DNA of 31,196 bases from a virus: IMG/VR virus record IMGVR_UViG_3300043773_001994, positions 1 to 31,196 of that record; one strand, given 5' to 3'. The notes beneath the pieces were generated by a model. That model had not been told where the DNA came from. It saw only the letters and a program-made list of their open reading frames with translations, and did not search any database. Below, one piece after another: positions 1-8,900 of this stretch. Made by a program: the position numbers and the translations under genes. The number at the start of each line of letters is the position of its first letter. The first letter of the stretch is position 1.

Positions 1-441
1 GCCACCAAAGTGAAACGCAACACCGAGAAACTGGACGAGGGCATCCGGGGCGTGCAGGCGGACATCGTCAAAGGCCGCAACCTCGCGCATCACATGGCCA
101 AGACGGGCACCGCAACGCCGACGCAGCTCAAACAAAACGCCGACGCATGGGAAGCCGTGAGCATCAAGAACCTGTTTCTCGAAGCCGCCGCGCAAAACGC
201 GATGATCGACGCCACTGACCTGCAAGTCATGGCCGACCGCGCCGCCGCTGAATCCGCCCTGCTCAAAGCCGACGCCGAAAAGGCTGATGCTACCGCTCTC
301 GCCCTCCAGCAGGAACTTGCCAAGCAGGCTCCCGACGCCGCCCGTGGCCGCGCCGTCAAGCACGGCCTCTGGCTGCTGCTCGGCATCGGCGTCCTCTACC
401 TCGCCATCCGCTTCATCCTCCCGCTCGTGAAACCGCTATGA
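1..441 (+). CDS. Hypothetical phage membrane-anchored protein (5' end may be outside window)
   Basis: The reading frame is open from base 1. The first possible start inside the window is GTG at 10, but the frame also reads Ala-Thr-Lys before it, so the true ATG probably lies just upstream. The product is mostly charged, Ala-rich helix with likely coiled coil over residues 1-110, followed by one hydrophobic segment near the C-terminus (about residues 118-138) and a short basic tail, so it looks like a tail-anchored membrane protein. Its stop overlaps the next start (ATGA at 438-441). Position before other small membrane proteins and an endolysin suggests a role in lysis or at the envelope. I do not recognise the family. 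Confidence 0.6.
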   Translation, partial: ATKVKRNTEKLDEGIRGVQADIVKGRNLAHHMAKTGTATPTQLKQNADAWEAVSIKNLFLEAAAQNAMIDATDLQVMADRAAAESALLKADAEKADATALALQQELAKQAPDAARGRAVKHGLWLLLGIGVLYLAIRFILPLVKPL

Positions 442-572
442 ACCCAATCGACCAACTCATTGCGGACTTGCTGGAAATCCTCAAAACCGCCTCCAACGAG
501 CGCACCATGCCTGCGCCAGCGAAACCAAACAAACCCTATGACGCACGCGAGCATGAATCGTTTTACCCATAG
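438..572 (+). CDS. Small hypothetical protein, 44 aa
   Basis: The start ATG overlaps the stop of the preceding gene (ATGA), which suggests translational coupling. The product has an amphipathic N-terminal helix (about residues 4-17) and a polar, Pro/Lys-rich C-terminus with no membrane segment. No family recognised. Support comes from the stop-start overlap and from its place in a tight run of small genes ahead of the endolysin. Confidence 0.5.
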   Translation: MNPIDQLIADLLEILKTASNERTMPAPAKPNKPYDAREHESFYP

Positions 573-578
573 CCTGCC

Positions 579-704
579 ATGAACCCTAACGACCCCTTCA
601 ACGACGACAACCCCCGCGATCTGCTCGACTGGGCACTGTCCGCCGTCGCGCTCATCACCCTGATCGCCCTCGCCTATCTCATCACCGCCAACATCCCATT
701 ATGA
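579..704 (+). CDS. Small single-span membrane protein, 41 aa
   Basis: The product starts with an Asn/Asp-rich polar stretch (residues 1-15) followed by one strong hydrophobic helix (about 18-39) ending at the C-terminus. It starts 6 bp after the previous stop, and its own stop overlaps the next ATG in an ATGA junction (701-704). A short acidic N-terminus plus one membrane span, just before another membrane protein and the endolysin, is what one expects of a holin or other lysis accessory protein. The role is inferred from context. Confidence 0.5.
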   Translation: MNPNDPFNDDNPRDLLDWALSAVALITLIALAYLITANIPL

Positions 705-1036
705 AAAACACCCTGAAGGCCATCGGCCACTATCTCGTCAACAAGACCGCCTCGCTCATCGTGCTCGCGGTCTCCATCGCGTTCTATCTCATCATCCCGT
801 CCGGCTGGAGTTTTGTCGAGCTGGCCTACACCGCCGTCACCGTGCTGGGCGTCATCACCCTCGCGCCAATCCTGCGCCTGTTGGTGTTCGCGGAGGCAGC
901 GTTTTATGCGGAGTCGGGAGCATTAAATGCGGACATCGCCGCAGGCAAGTTCACCCCCGCGCTCTGCCACTACTGGTTTGCCACCGCTGTCTGCTACCTC
1001 GCACCTCTTGCCTGCATCGCGGGGATAAGTAAGTGA
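701..1036 (+). CDS. Putative holin-like membrane protein, 111 aa
   Basis: Three hydrophobic segments are visible, at about residues 14-33, 38-66 and 88-108. The N-terminus is basic and amphipathic. The gene is coupled by ATGA to the small membrane protein before it and ends 25 bp before the signal-peptide-bearing endolysin. A small multi-span protein directly upstream of an endolysin is the usual position of a holin. I do not recognise a specific holin family, so this is a context call. Confidence 0.5.
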   Translation: MKNTLKAIGHYLVNKTASLIVLAVSIAFYLIIPSGWSFVELAYTAVTVLGVITLAPILRLLVFAEAAFYAESGALNADIAAGKFTPALCHYWFATAVCYLAPLACIAGISK

Positions 1037-1061
1037 GCGCAACACGTCGCGCAAACATGTT

Positions 1062-1658
1062 ATGAAAACGCTGTTTTTGTTACTCGTCCCAGTAATCTGT
1101 TCGGCCCAGCCCGCAGGCCACGCGGCGTTGAACGCATCACGGTATAGGACTGCCACCATTCCGAAGCACAGGCTCCATGAGGTGCAAACCATCGTGGCAA
1201 GGATCGAGCGCAACAAGGCTCGCTACGAGGCCGTGAGCGCGTCCACGGGGGTTCCGGCTCATGTCATCGCCAGTTTGCACAATATGGAGGCAGGGGGGTC
1301 GTTTCTGCTTCATCTCCACGAAGGCAGCTCGCTCAAGTGGCGCACCAAGTATGTGCCGAAAGGCCGCCCGCTCGACGGCACCCCGCCGTTCACTTGGGAA
1401 TACTCGGCGAAGGACGCCTTATTCTACGATAAGATGCACCTCAAGCAGTGGTCGGATCTCGGCGCGAGCCTGAATGCCTGCGAGGATTACAACGGCAGCG
1501 GCTACCGCCGTTACCATCCCGAGACGCCGACTCCGTATCTCTACGCGGCCACTTCGGTCGAACGACCGGGAAAATACGTCTCTGATGGCAAATGGTCCCC
1601 CACCGCCCGCAGCAAGCAGGTCGGCATCGCGGCGTTGTGGAAGCTCATGGGAAAGTGA
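1062..1658 (+). CDS. Secreted phage endolysin, lysozyme-family muramidase
   Basis: The 198-aa product resembles the phage 'lysozyme family protein' group that cleaves peptidoglycan glycan strands. Residues 1-22 look like a Sec signal peptide (Met-Lys, hydrophobic core, small residues), so export may not need a holin pore, or it could act as a signal-arrest endolysin. The core shows the family's His-Asn-Met-Glu motif (residues 73-76), in which Glu76 is the likely catalytic acid, followed by a Leu-His motif, a Gly-Thr-Pro-Pro-Phe-Thr-Trp block, a Tyr-Asn-Gly-Ser-Gly-Tyr-Arg stretch and a C-terminal 'Lys-Tyr-Val-Ser-Asp-Gly-Lys' block. All are typical of this family. It closes the lysis cassette. 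Confidence 0.82.
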   Translation: MKTLFLLLVPVICSAQPAGHAALNASRYRTATIPKHRLHEVQTIVARIERNKARYEAVSASTGVPAHVIASLHNMEAGGSFLLHLHEGSSLKWRTKYVPKGRPLDGTPPFTWEYSAKDALFYDKMHLKQWSDLGASLNACEDYNGSGYRRYHPETPTPYLYAATSVERPGKYVSDGKWSPTARSKQVGIAALWKLMGK

Positions 1659-1671
1659 CGACTTCCCCCAC

Positions 1672-1691
1672 TTTCGCCAATAAAAGCGAAA
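1672..1691. promoter_or_regulatory. Inverted repeat with TTTCGCCAA motif upstream of the capsid genes
   Basis: TTTCGC (1672-1677) and GCGAAA (1686-1691) form a perfect inverted repeat around an AT-rich 8-nt spacer, in the 84-bp gap between the endolysin and the scaffold-like gene. The 10-mer CTTTCGCCAA (1671-1680) recurs exactly, on the other strand, just upstream of the repressor gene (12290-12299), and nine of its bases recur before the capsid gene (2861-2869). It could be an operator or activator site for late genes, or a small hairpin. Confidence 0.4.
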
Positions 1692-1742
1692 TCGTGAATC
1701 CCGCCACTCCCGCTCCACCTTTTCTCTTCTACTCTCTCGTCC

Positions 1743-2852
1743 ATGCCAGTCATGGACCCACCCGCTGCAGGTGAACAACCGCAGCTTCAGAACCAGACAG
1801 TGCCCGCAGGAGGCGAACAGCCCCAACGGCAGGAACCCGCCGACTTCACCGCTTCTATCGACGCGATGAACAACGCAACGGAAATCGGAGATCTGCTATT
1901 CGGCAGAACCCCCGAGACTCCAGCCGACGCCGAGCCAGCCGGCACAGCGTCTGGTGACACCACAAACACGCAGGCCGAGACCGGATCCACCGCAGACACC
2001 CCCGCAGGCGAACAGCCGCAGGAATCCGCCGAGGACACGGACCCACCGCCCGCAGAGACCCCGCAAGCGCACAATCTGGATCGGATCTCCCTGAGATCCC
2101 TGCACCCGGACGACCGCCTGCTTGTCGCCCAAGCCAAGGACATGGTGCGCGAAGGAAAAGCGCCCCGTCTGGCAGATGCCATCAAAATGCTCACCGAATC
2201 GGGAGCAGGCATGCCGGAACCATCCCCGCAGCCCACCGCCCAAGCACAGGAAACCCCGCAGCCAGAGAATACGCCCGCAAGGCAGCCAGCACCCGTATCC
2301 GAGTCAGACGCCGATGTGACCGCTCTCACTGACCAAGTCGCCGCTCTTCGCGCCCAGCGCAAGGCCGCCGTCGAGGACTTTGATCGACCCACCGAACTCG
2401 AACTCACCGCCCAAATCGAAGATGCCGTCGCCGCTCTGGCACAAGCAAAGTCGCAGGCGGCCATCCGCAGCAGGGAATCCACCATCCAAGACCAGGCCAT
2501 CAACGCCGTCATCGAGGATATCTATGTGGACCACCCCCAATCGGAAGACCCCACCAGCTTCTTCAGCTACCGCCTCACCCAAGAAGTGTCGGCCTACGAA
2601 AAAGCATACGGATCCATCCGCAATCACCCAAGCCAACTCAAAGCACTCGCCGCGAAAGTAGCCCAAGAGATCGCGCCCGCTCCAGCCGCCAAGCCCCAGT
2701 CTCCAGCACCCGCCCCGAAACAGAACGCCCGCCCACTCGGCTCTAGCGTCCCAGGATCGGCCAGCGCCGTGCGCCCGTCACCAGACAACATCCAAAGGCT
2801 CATCGAAACCGCTAACGAAGATACCCTCCGCGCCGCCCTTTTCGGGGCCTAA
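1743..2852 (+). CDS. Putative capsid scaffold protein
   Basis: The 369-aa protein is very rich in Pro, Ala, Glu, Gln and Thr and is strongly acidic in its first ~115 residues. A segment predicted to be helical follows (about 118-150), then a second Pro-rich linker, a long charged helix likely to form coiled coil (about 190-255), and a basic Pro-Ala-rich tail. Low complexity, acidity and coiled coil directly upstream of a major capsid gene are the usual signs of a scaffolding protein, which guides procapsid assembly and then leaves. No protease domain is visible. A second in-frame ATG at 1752 is an alternative start. Function is inferred from composition and position. Confidence 0.6.
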   Translation: MPVMDPPAAGEQPQLQNQTVPAGGEQPQRQEPADFTASIDAMNNATEIGDLLFGRTPETPADAEPAGTASGDTTNTQAETGSTADTPAGEQPQESAEDTDPPPAETPQAHNLDRISLRSLHPDDRLLVAQAKDMVREGKAPRLADAIKMLTESGAGMPEPSPQPTAQAQETPQPENTPARQPAPVSESDADVTALTDQVAALRAQRKAAVEDFDRPTELELTAQIEDAVAALAQAKSQAAIRSRESTIQDQAINAVIEDIYVDHPQSEDPTSFFSYRLTQEVSAYEKAYGSIRNHPSQLKALAAKVAQEIAPAPAAKPQSPAPAPKQNARPLGSSVPGSASAVRPSPDNIQRLIETANEDTLRAALFGA

Positions 2853-2860
2853 ACGGCCAT

Positions 2861-2869
2861 TTTCGCCAA
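2861..2869. promoter_or_regulatory. TTTCGCCAA motif upstream of the major capsid gene
   Basis: The 58-bp gap before the capsid gene contains TTTCGCCAA followed by AGCG, matching the motif at 1672 and, in reverse, the one upstream of the repressor gene. It may be a regulatory site that raises or controls capsid expression. No convincing -10/-35 pair is visible. Confidence 0.3.
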
Positions 2870-2910
2870 AGCGGGCACAACCGCAAGAAATCTACTAACT
2901 ACCTACTACC

Positions 2911-4494
2911 ATGGCCAACGAAACACTCATCAACTATCAGACGCTCGCCCAAGCCACCGCAATGGACGCGAACGTGAAAGCGCAACTCTGGGCACGCTAC
3001 CTCGAAATCGGCTCCAAGGCACATGATGCCTTCTCCGCCTTCGAGTCCGAGCAACCACGCATCCCCCTCGCCAACGCTGGCAAGGCTGGCATCTTCTGCC
3101 GCCGCCGCGAGCTCAAGGCACAGGGTGGCGACAAGGTCCACTTCACCGTCATCTCCGCTCCCGGCGGTCCTGGCTCCATCGGTGAACGCAGCCTCAAGGG
3201 CTCGGAATCCAAGTCCAAGTTCAAGACCTACTCGGTCACCGTGGATTGGCACCGCGATGCCGTCGCCTTCACCAAGAAGCAAATCGCTTTCATGGCCACC
3301 GGCAACGTCCTCGAGGAAACCACCGCCGAGTTGCTCAAACTCAAAATGGGCCTCTGGAAACAGAACGACATGATGGTCGGACTCATCCACCGCGGCGTGG
3401 GTAACACCTACCGCCCCAACGGCAAAACCTCCCGCAACGCCATCACCAAGACCGACACCCTGTCGATGTCTCTGGCCGTCGCTGCCAAGGCCCGCCTCAA
3501 CACCATGGGTGCCAAACCCATCTCCCACACCATGGGAGAAAATGGTGACCACATCAACGGCTACCTCCTCTTCGCCTCGGAATACGCATACCTCGATATC
3601 CGCAACGATAGCGGCTATCAGAATGCCATCCGTGACGGCGGAACTCGTGGCGAAGGCAACCCGCTCTTCACCGGCAAGCTGGTGAAATGGCAAGGTCAGA
3701 ACTTCTACGAGCACATCGTCACAGACCAAGACTGGGATGACTACGTCGGATCGCCGATCCAGCCGAAGGCCATCATGACTGCCAACTTGGCCGAGGACAC
3801 CGGCAATGACTTCCAGTTCCACGCCGGCAGCGCCGTGGGTGACTGCAAGCTCAAAGGCTCGTCCACCAACACCACCAGCCTCTACTTCCAACACTTCCCA
3901 GGATTCCGTTACGAATTCACGGAAGATGACAAGTTGGGCGCGGACTCCACCGTTTACTACGCGTGGGCTGTCAATCCAGATGGCACCATCTGCTTCCTGT
4001 CTTACACCGGCTCCACCGGCAACACGGGTAATCAGATCACCATCACCAACATCCTGAGCGCCGCCGCCGGAACCTCCACTCTCGGAGCCACCACGGTCGG
4101 CAGCCTCTACCTCGGTGTTGGAGGATCGCTGGCAGTCAACGGAACCACCCGCGTGCTCACCGCAGGCGGCACCCCCACCCTGCCAACCGACATCGCCAGC
4201 TACACCCTGGTCGATGGAGTCAAATCCGGCGCCGTGATCATCCCCGCGAACGCGAAGGGTGTCCCCATCGGCTACGGCTTCATCTTCGGTGCCCACGCTG
4301 CCTGCCGCGCCTATGGCTCGGTGCAGATGAACGGCATCGAACAGGAGGACGACTACTCCTTCATCAAGGGCAAAGGTTACGAAATGGTGTATGGCCAAGC
4401 GCCTACGATCAACACCAACGGCGTGACCAACGGCTACCTGCTCCTCGAGTTCGCCATCGAACACGAAGGCTACCCAGTGCCGAGCCTCGCGTAA
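2911..4494 (+). CDS. Major capsid protein, N4-gp56-like
   Basis: The 527-aa protein resembles the N4-gp56 / DUF4043 family of HK97-fold major capsid proteins. Family-like features are the N-terminal 'Leu-Trp-Ala-Arg-Tyr-Leu' segment, the early 'Gly-Asp-Lys-Val-His-Phe' stretch (about residues 73-80), and the Trp-His-Arg-Asp-Ala-Val block (about 112-117) that leads into a long helix. Residues ~330-420 form a Gly/Thr/Ser-rich insertion that may be a decoration-like beta domain. The start (CTACC-ATG-GCC) has no Shine-Dalgarno and fits the ACC-ATG pattern. It follows the scaffold-like gene and is followed by a stable hairpin, as expected for a very highly expressed gene. Confidence 0.85.
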   Translation: MANETLINYQTLAQATAMDANVKAQLWARYLEIGSKAHDAFSAFESEQPRIPLANAGKAGIFCRRRELKAQGGDKVHFTVISAPGGPGSIGERSLKGSESKSKFKTYSVTVDWHRDAVAFTKKQIAFMATGNVLEETTAELLKLKMGLWKQNDMMVGLIHRGVGNTYRPNGKTSRNAITKTDTLSMSLAVAAKARLNTMGAKPISHTMGENGDHINGYLLFASEYAYLDIRNDSGYQNAIRDGGTRGEGNPLFTGKLVKWQGQNFYEHIVTDQDWDDYVGSPIQPKAIMTANLAEDTGNDFQFHAGSAVGDCKLKGSSTNTTSLYFQHFPGFRYEFTEDDKLGADSTVYYAWAVNPDGTICFLSYTGSTGNTGNQITITNILSAAAGTSTLGATTVGSLYLGVGGSLAVNGTTRVLTAGGTPTLPTDIASYTLVDGVKSGAVIIPANAKGVPIGYGFIFGAHAACRAYGSVQMNGIEQEDDYSFIKGKGYEMVYGQAPTINTNGVTNGYLLLEFAIEHEGYPVPSLA

Positions 4495-4518
4495 GCGAAC
4501 GCCGCCCCTGAGAAACAC

Positions 4519-4561
4519 GGGCGGGCTGGTCTTCTTCATGGTGTCTTAGACCGGCCCGCCC
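4519..4561 (+). terminator. Stable hairpin after the capsid gene (attenuating terminator or structured RNA)
   Basis: A 13-bp GC-rich stem (4519-4531 with 4549-4561, one G-U pair) encloses a 17-nt loop and is followed by a C/T-rich tail rather than a pure T run. It sits 24 bp after the capsid stop and 25 bp before the next start. This fits partial termination or 3'-end protection of capsid mRNA. It shares GGGCGGGC and GTCTTAG-R-C-Y-GG with the element at 18668-18737, so it may belong to a dedicated RNA element family. Confidence 0.6.
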
Positions 4562-4585
4562 CCTTTCCTTTTCCAAACCATACCC

Positions 4586-4966
4586 ATGAACTACCCACAC
4601 CTCGTCACCCAAGAATGGCTGGATTCCCAGCGCAAACCCGAAGACCAGCGCATCGTGCGCCTCGAGCTCTCCGGCTGTTACAACGCCCGCCCGGTCCCCG
4701 TCGCTGGCTCCAAGAACAAGCGCTACGTCTTCCTCCACGATAACGCGACGAGTTGCCATGCCCTTGTCATCCCGGAATCCGTCTGGATGGCCGATGACGC
4801 CGCCATGGCCCGTGACCTGATGCGCTCCACCGCCCACTCCTACACGCTGGTGGCGCTCATCCTCCCGATTTCCAAACCCGCCAAAGCCGCACCCAAACCG
4901 CTGCCCAAAGCCGCCCCATCCAAAAAATCCGCCGAAGACGCCGCCATGGCTGTGCTGGCGGGATAA
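4586..4966 (+). CDS. Hypothetical protein between capsid and adaptor genes, 126 aa
   Basis: Residues 1-90 look like a compact alpha/beta domain. A Pro/Ala/Lys-rich linker and a short Ala-rich helix follow (about 95-126). It could be a minor head or head-completion protein given its position directly after the capsid gene, but I recognise no family. The start (TACCC-ATG) has no Shine-Dalgarno. Confidence 0.6.
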   Translation: MNYPHLVTQEWLDSQRKPEDQRIVRLELSGCYNARPVPVAGSKNKRYVFLHDNATSCHALVIPESVWMADDAAMARDLMRSTAHSYTLVALILPISKPAKAAPKPLPKAAPSKKSAEDAAMAVLAG

Positions 4967-4978
4967 CCTGCCACCACC

Positions 4979-5923
4979 ATGACCCTCGGAGACCTCATCG
5001 CCCGCCTGCTCACCCACTTCTCACCCGAGGAGCGCGAACTCCCGGATGATGCCTCCTACCCAGGCCGCACGGAATCCTGCATCGCCGCCATCAACGCGGC
5101 CTTGCAGTTCCTCTTTGCCAGCCAAGCCCCATGGACCCGCCGCGCCACCCACGGCTTCATCCTGCACGCGCCAGTCACCACCACCGTCACCGCCACCTAC
5201 GACAGCACCACGGTCACCTTTGCGGCATGGCAAGACTGGTTTGAAGGTTGTGCCTGCAAGATCACCGGAGCCAGCACCGAGAACCGCATCCGCGGCGTCG
5301 ATGAAGACACTGGCGTCATCACCCTGGATCTCCCGCACGATGGTACCACCGGCAGCGCCAGCATCGCCATCTACCACGACAGCTACACCCTGCCCATCGA
5401 GATCGGGGAAGTCCTCTCCCCCGTGCTCGTCAAAGGCGGCGGACTCCTCGCCCCCGTCCCCTCCGTCAACCACCTTCCCGGCAACACCGTCGAAGGCTGG
5501 GAAGACTACGGCATGGAAAACCGCACGCTCGGCTGGCCATCCATCCCACAAATATCCGCCACCACCGGCACCCCGCTGCGCTACTGCGTGGATCCCCACC
5601 AGCACACGCCCTACAGCACCCCGCGCTTCCGCCTGCGCTTCTTCCCCGCTCCATCCTCCGCCGGCATGATGGAGGCCCGCGTCCGCTACGCCGTCCCAGT
5701 CTATTCCGTCGCTTCAGACGGCAACGGCCACCTCCCCATCCCCCACGGCTACGCGGAAAGCATCCTCGTCCCCGTCGCCGAGAAACACCTCACCCGTTCT
5801 CCCTTCTTCATCAACACCGCCGCCCGCCAAGGCATCGAGGACGCCTACGCCCAGTCCCTCTCCATGCTGCGCTCCATCAACCCCCAGTCCGCCCCCGGCA
5901 AGCACATCCGGTCGGCATACTAA
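4979..5923 (+). CDS. Putative head-tail adaptor (podophage tail-tubular-A-like)
   Basis: The 314-aa product combines an N-terminal helical region containing a 'Cys-Ile-Ala-Ala-Ile-Asn-Ala-Ala-Leu' helix with a central beta module reading Thr-Val-Thr-Phe, Ile-Thr-Gly, Val-Ile-Thr-Leu and Ser-Ile-Ala-Ile-Tyr-His-Asp-Ser-Tyr-Thr-Leu-Pro (about 70-145). That beta module resembles the one common in podophage adaptor (T7 gp11-like) proteins. The C-terminal third is beta-rich and ends in a helix. Placement after the capsid gene and before the fibre supports a neck or adaptor role. The match is by pattern only; a generic minor structural protein is the alternative. Confidence 0.5.
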   Translation: MTLGDLIARLLTHFSPEERELPDDASYPGRTESCIAAINAALQFLFASQAPWTRRATHGFILHAPVTTTVTATYDSTTVTFAAWQDWFEGCACKITGASTENRIRGVDEDTGVITLDLPHDGTTGSASIAIYHDSYTLPIEIGEVLSPVLVKGGGLLAPVPSVNHLPGNTVEGWEDYGMENRTLGWPSIPQISATTGTPLRYCVDPHQHTPYSTPRFRLRFFPAPSSAGMMEARVRYAVPVYSVASDGNGHLPIPHGYAESILVPVAEKHLTRSPFFINTAARQGIEDAYAQSLSMLRSINPQSAPGKHIRSAY

Positions 5924-5929
5924 TCCGCC

Positions 5930-8900
5930 ATGGCCTCCTCCACACCATTCCGCCCAGTCACCACCATCCAGGAGCCAGGCCTCCTCGGGATGCCGCGCAC
6001 CTACACCTCCCAGCGCGAGGTCGCCGCAGAGACCGGCGCACCCGCACGCGGCAGCGTCCTCGGCAATGTCCTCGGCACCCAGTTTGCCACCCACATCGTG
6101 CTGGACGCCTCCATCCAGCCCAAGGACGGCAAGCGCATCCTCGTCGTCTCCCACTGCTCCGCCCCCGCCTGGGCCATCCTCCTCGGCAGCGATGACCGCC
6201 AGGAAGGCCGTGGCGAGCACCTCTACTCCCAACAGGTCGTCCCCACCCCCTCGCAAGCCACCATCGATGCGGACCACCTGAGCACCTACCAGCCCATCGA
6301 TGAATCCAAAACCCTCAAGCGCACCAAGATTCCGCGCAAGAAAAAGACCGATGGCACCTACGAGTCCGGCTACCCAAAACAACAGGTCAAATCCATCGGC
6401 GTCGATGATCTCACACCCCAGAAATTCAAGATCCAGACCACCATCGTAGAGACCTCCACCACCGAGACCCTCGCCGCTGCGGACGTCAACAACATCCCCA
6501 CCCCCGCCACCCCCACCGGAGATCAAGCCAAGATCGTCCACCAGAAGCTCAACGACGATCAATACAAGAAAACCGTCACCGAGGAAATCATCGTGGAGAA
6601 TGCCTCTCCCCTCCTCGGCGAGGAATACGGAGACCTCGTCACCAAGACCACCAGCGAACTCCTCGTCCCGGATGACACCCTCGCCGATACCGGACTCGCC
6701 GTCCTCTCCTCCACCGTCGAGCCCATCGGCAACGGCAAGAGCGTCAAGACCACCAAGACCGTCAAAGGCGGCGCATGGCCCGATCCGGTCGAGCAGGAGA
6801 TTGTCTCCGACGCCACCAAGCAGCCGCCCGCCCGCTACTTGCGCGACCTAATCCGCACCACGGTGAAGAAGATGGTGAGCGCCGTGGGATCAAGCACCCT
6901 CACCGGGAATCAAGTGGCGAAGTCCTACAAGCGCGAGACCCCCGACCGCGTGGCAGAGACCGTCACCACCGAGGAACTCAACCTCACACTCACCGCCATC
7001 GACTCGGGCGTGCAGCAGAAGCCGTTCGTCACGATCACCGAGGTGATGACCCCCGGCCCGGCGAAGGTGCTGCCGACCAACCGCAGCGGATCGGCCAAGT
7101 TGGTGTATGAGCAGGGCACCAACCAGATTTGGGAGAACACCGAGGAGGTCGCCGTCGCCCGCGAAGGTCCGGCAGGAAGCGACAAGGAAGCGAAGCCGTT
7201 TGTCTCCATCCAGACTGACAAGAGATACGCCACCGATCCGACCATCAACACCACATCGGGCAGCGCCAATCTCATTTTCAACGACGGCACCGTGCAAGCC
7301 TATGAGGTGAGCGAAGTCACCGCCACTGCCAAGCTCGGCGCGGCGGGCACGGCGACCGACCAGAAGCCGTTCGTCACGCTCCAGACCGTCAAGACCTACG
7401 AGGCGACGGACAACCTCGGGGCGGGTGAGGTCGGCTCGACCAACAAGATCTACGACGACGGCACCACCGAGGTGTATGAGAAGAGCGTGGTGAACGCCAC
7501 GGCCCGCGAGGGGCTGAAAGGCGTCGAGACCAGCGCCCAGCAATGGGGTGCCATCAAAAGCACCACCAACTACACCGCCGACTCAACCGCGCCAGCCGGA
7601 GGGAGCGTCCAGATCGTCTTCGCGCAGGGCACCACCACGGTGTATGAGCAAACCACTACGGACCCGACCGTATCCGGCAGCAGCACGGACGTCGATCCAC
7701 AGCAATGGGGCAAGATCACGTGGAATGGCAGTTACTCCTCCTCTTCCAGCGGTGATAAATCGCGGCAGGTTTGGAGCAACGGTGTCGATTCGGTGTTCCT
7801 CAACGAGACGGCGTCTCTTTCGATCAGCGGCGGCAGCACGGATGTTGACCCACAACAGTGGGGTAAGATCACGTGGAACGGTAATTATTCCTCCTCTTCC
7901 AGTGGTGATAAATCGCGGCAAGTCTATTCCGGACCGGGAGGATCGGTGTTCCTCAACGAGATCGCTTCGGTCGCTCCGAGCGGCGGCACCTTGGAGAAAG
8001 ACAGTGCTGCTTGGGGATCAGTCACATGGAACGGCAGTTACTCCTCCTCTTCCAGTGGCGACAAGTCGCGGCAAGTTTATTCCGGACCGGGCGGCAACGT
8101 CTATCTTAACGAGATCGCTTCGGTCGCACCGAGCGGCGGCACCTTGGAGAAAGACAGCGCTGCTTGGGGATCCGTCACATGGAACGGCAATTACTCGGGA
8201 AGCCCGTCCGGCGACCGCTACAAGCAGGTCGCGAACATCGGCGGCAATTCCGTTTACCTCAACGAGACCGCTTCGGTCGCTCCGAGCGGCGGCAGCAAGG
8301 AGGTGGACCCGAACGCTTGGGGCTCCATCACGTGGAACGGCACATTTTCCAGCGCCTCCGGCGGCACCCGCAGCCAGAAGGTGGCGCAGGTTGGCCCCAC
8401 CTCGGTTTACAAGAACGAGACGCCTGTGCTGTCAGTGGCGGGCGGCAGCTTCACCTCGGCGCAGGAGAAGCACCCGCTCTACACCACGGTGGAGACCAGC
8501 AGTTTTGCCACGACATCAATACTCGGCCAAGGGGACTCGCGTTCCAAACAGGTGTTCGCGCTCGGCGCGGAGCGGGTATTCGAGAATATCAGCCGCGTGG
8601 TCACCAGCACGGGCACCCGGACCTACGGCACCATGGTGAAGTTCACGGCTCCGTCTGTTCTTCTCAGCATGAAAAGAACAGACCTGATGCGAAGGGACGG
8701 AGGGATTGACGCCATTTGGAACCCGGTGATCGAGGAAGGATTCGAGGGTTTTCTCCCTGCTCAAGTGACCGAGAAATACTCGGATAACGGAGGTTTTTCG
8801 GGTGGATCAGTTATCAACTTTGGACCAACCCCGATAAAAATCGCAACCCCTTTTGGGAATGTAAGCATTGGCCCGACGCTTCATGGGGCGATCAATCTGG

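Noticed and set aside
1787-2666. Several antisense and out-of-frame open frames over the scaffold-like gene
   Set aside because: Low-complexity Pro/Ala coding DNA gives open Gly/Ala/Arg frames on other strands; none has a start context or domain.
2899-4539. A 546-codon open frame antisense to the capsid gene
   Set aside because: It is a mirror of a clear capsid gene with Val/Gly/Asp-rich translation typical of antisense GC-rich DNA, and it runs through the capsid hairpin.
7691-8455. CRISPR array
   Set aside because: Repeats are 153 bp, contiguous and in frame inside a fibre gene, with no spacers; no other array-like spacing appears in the window.
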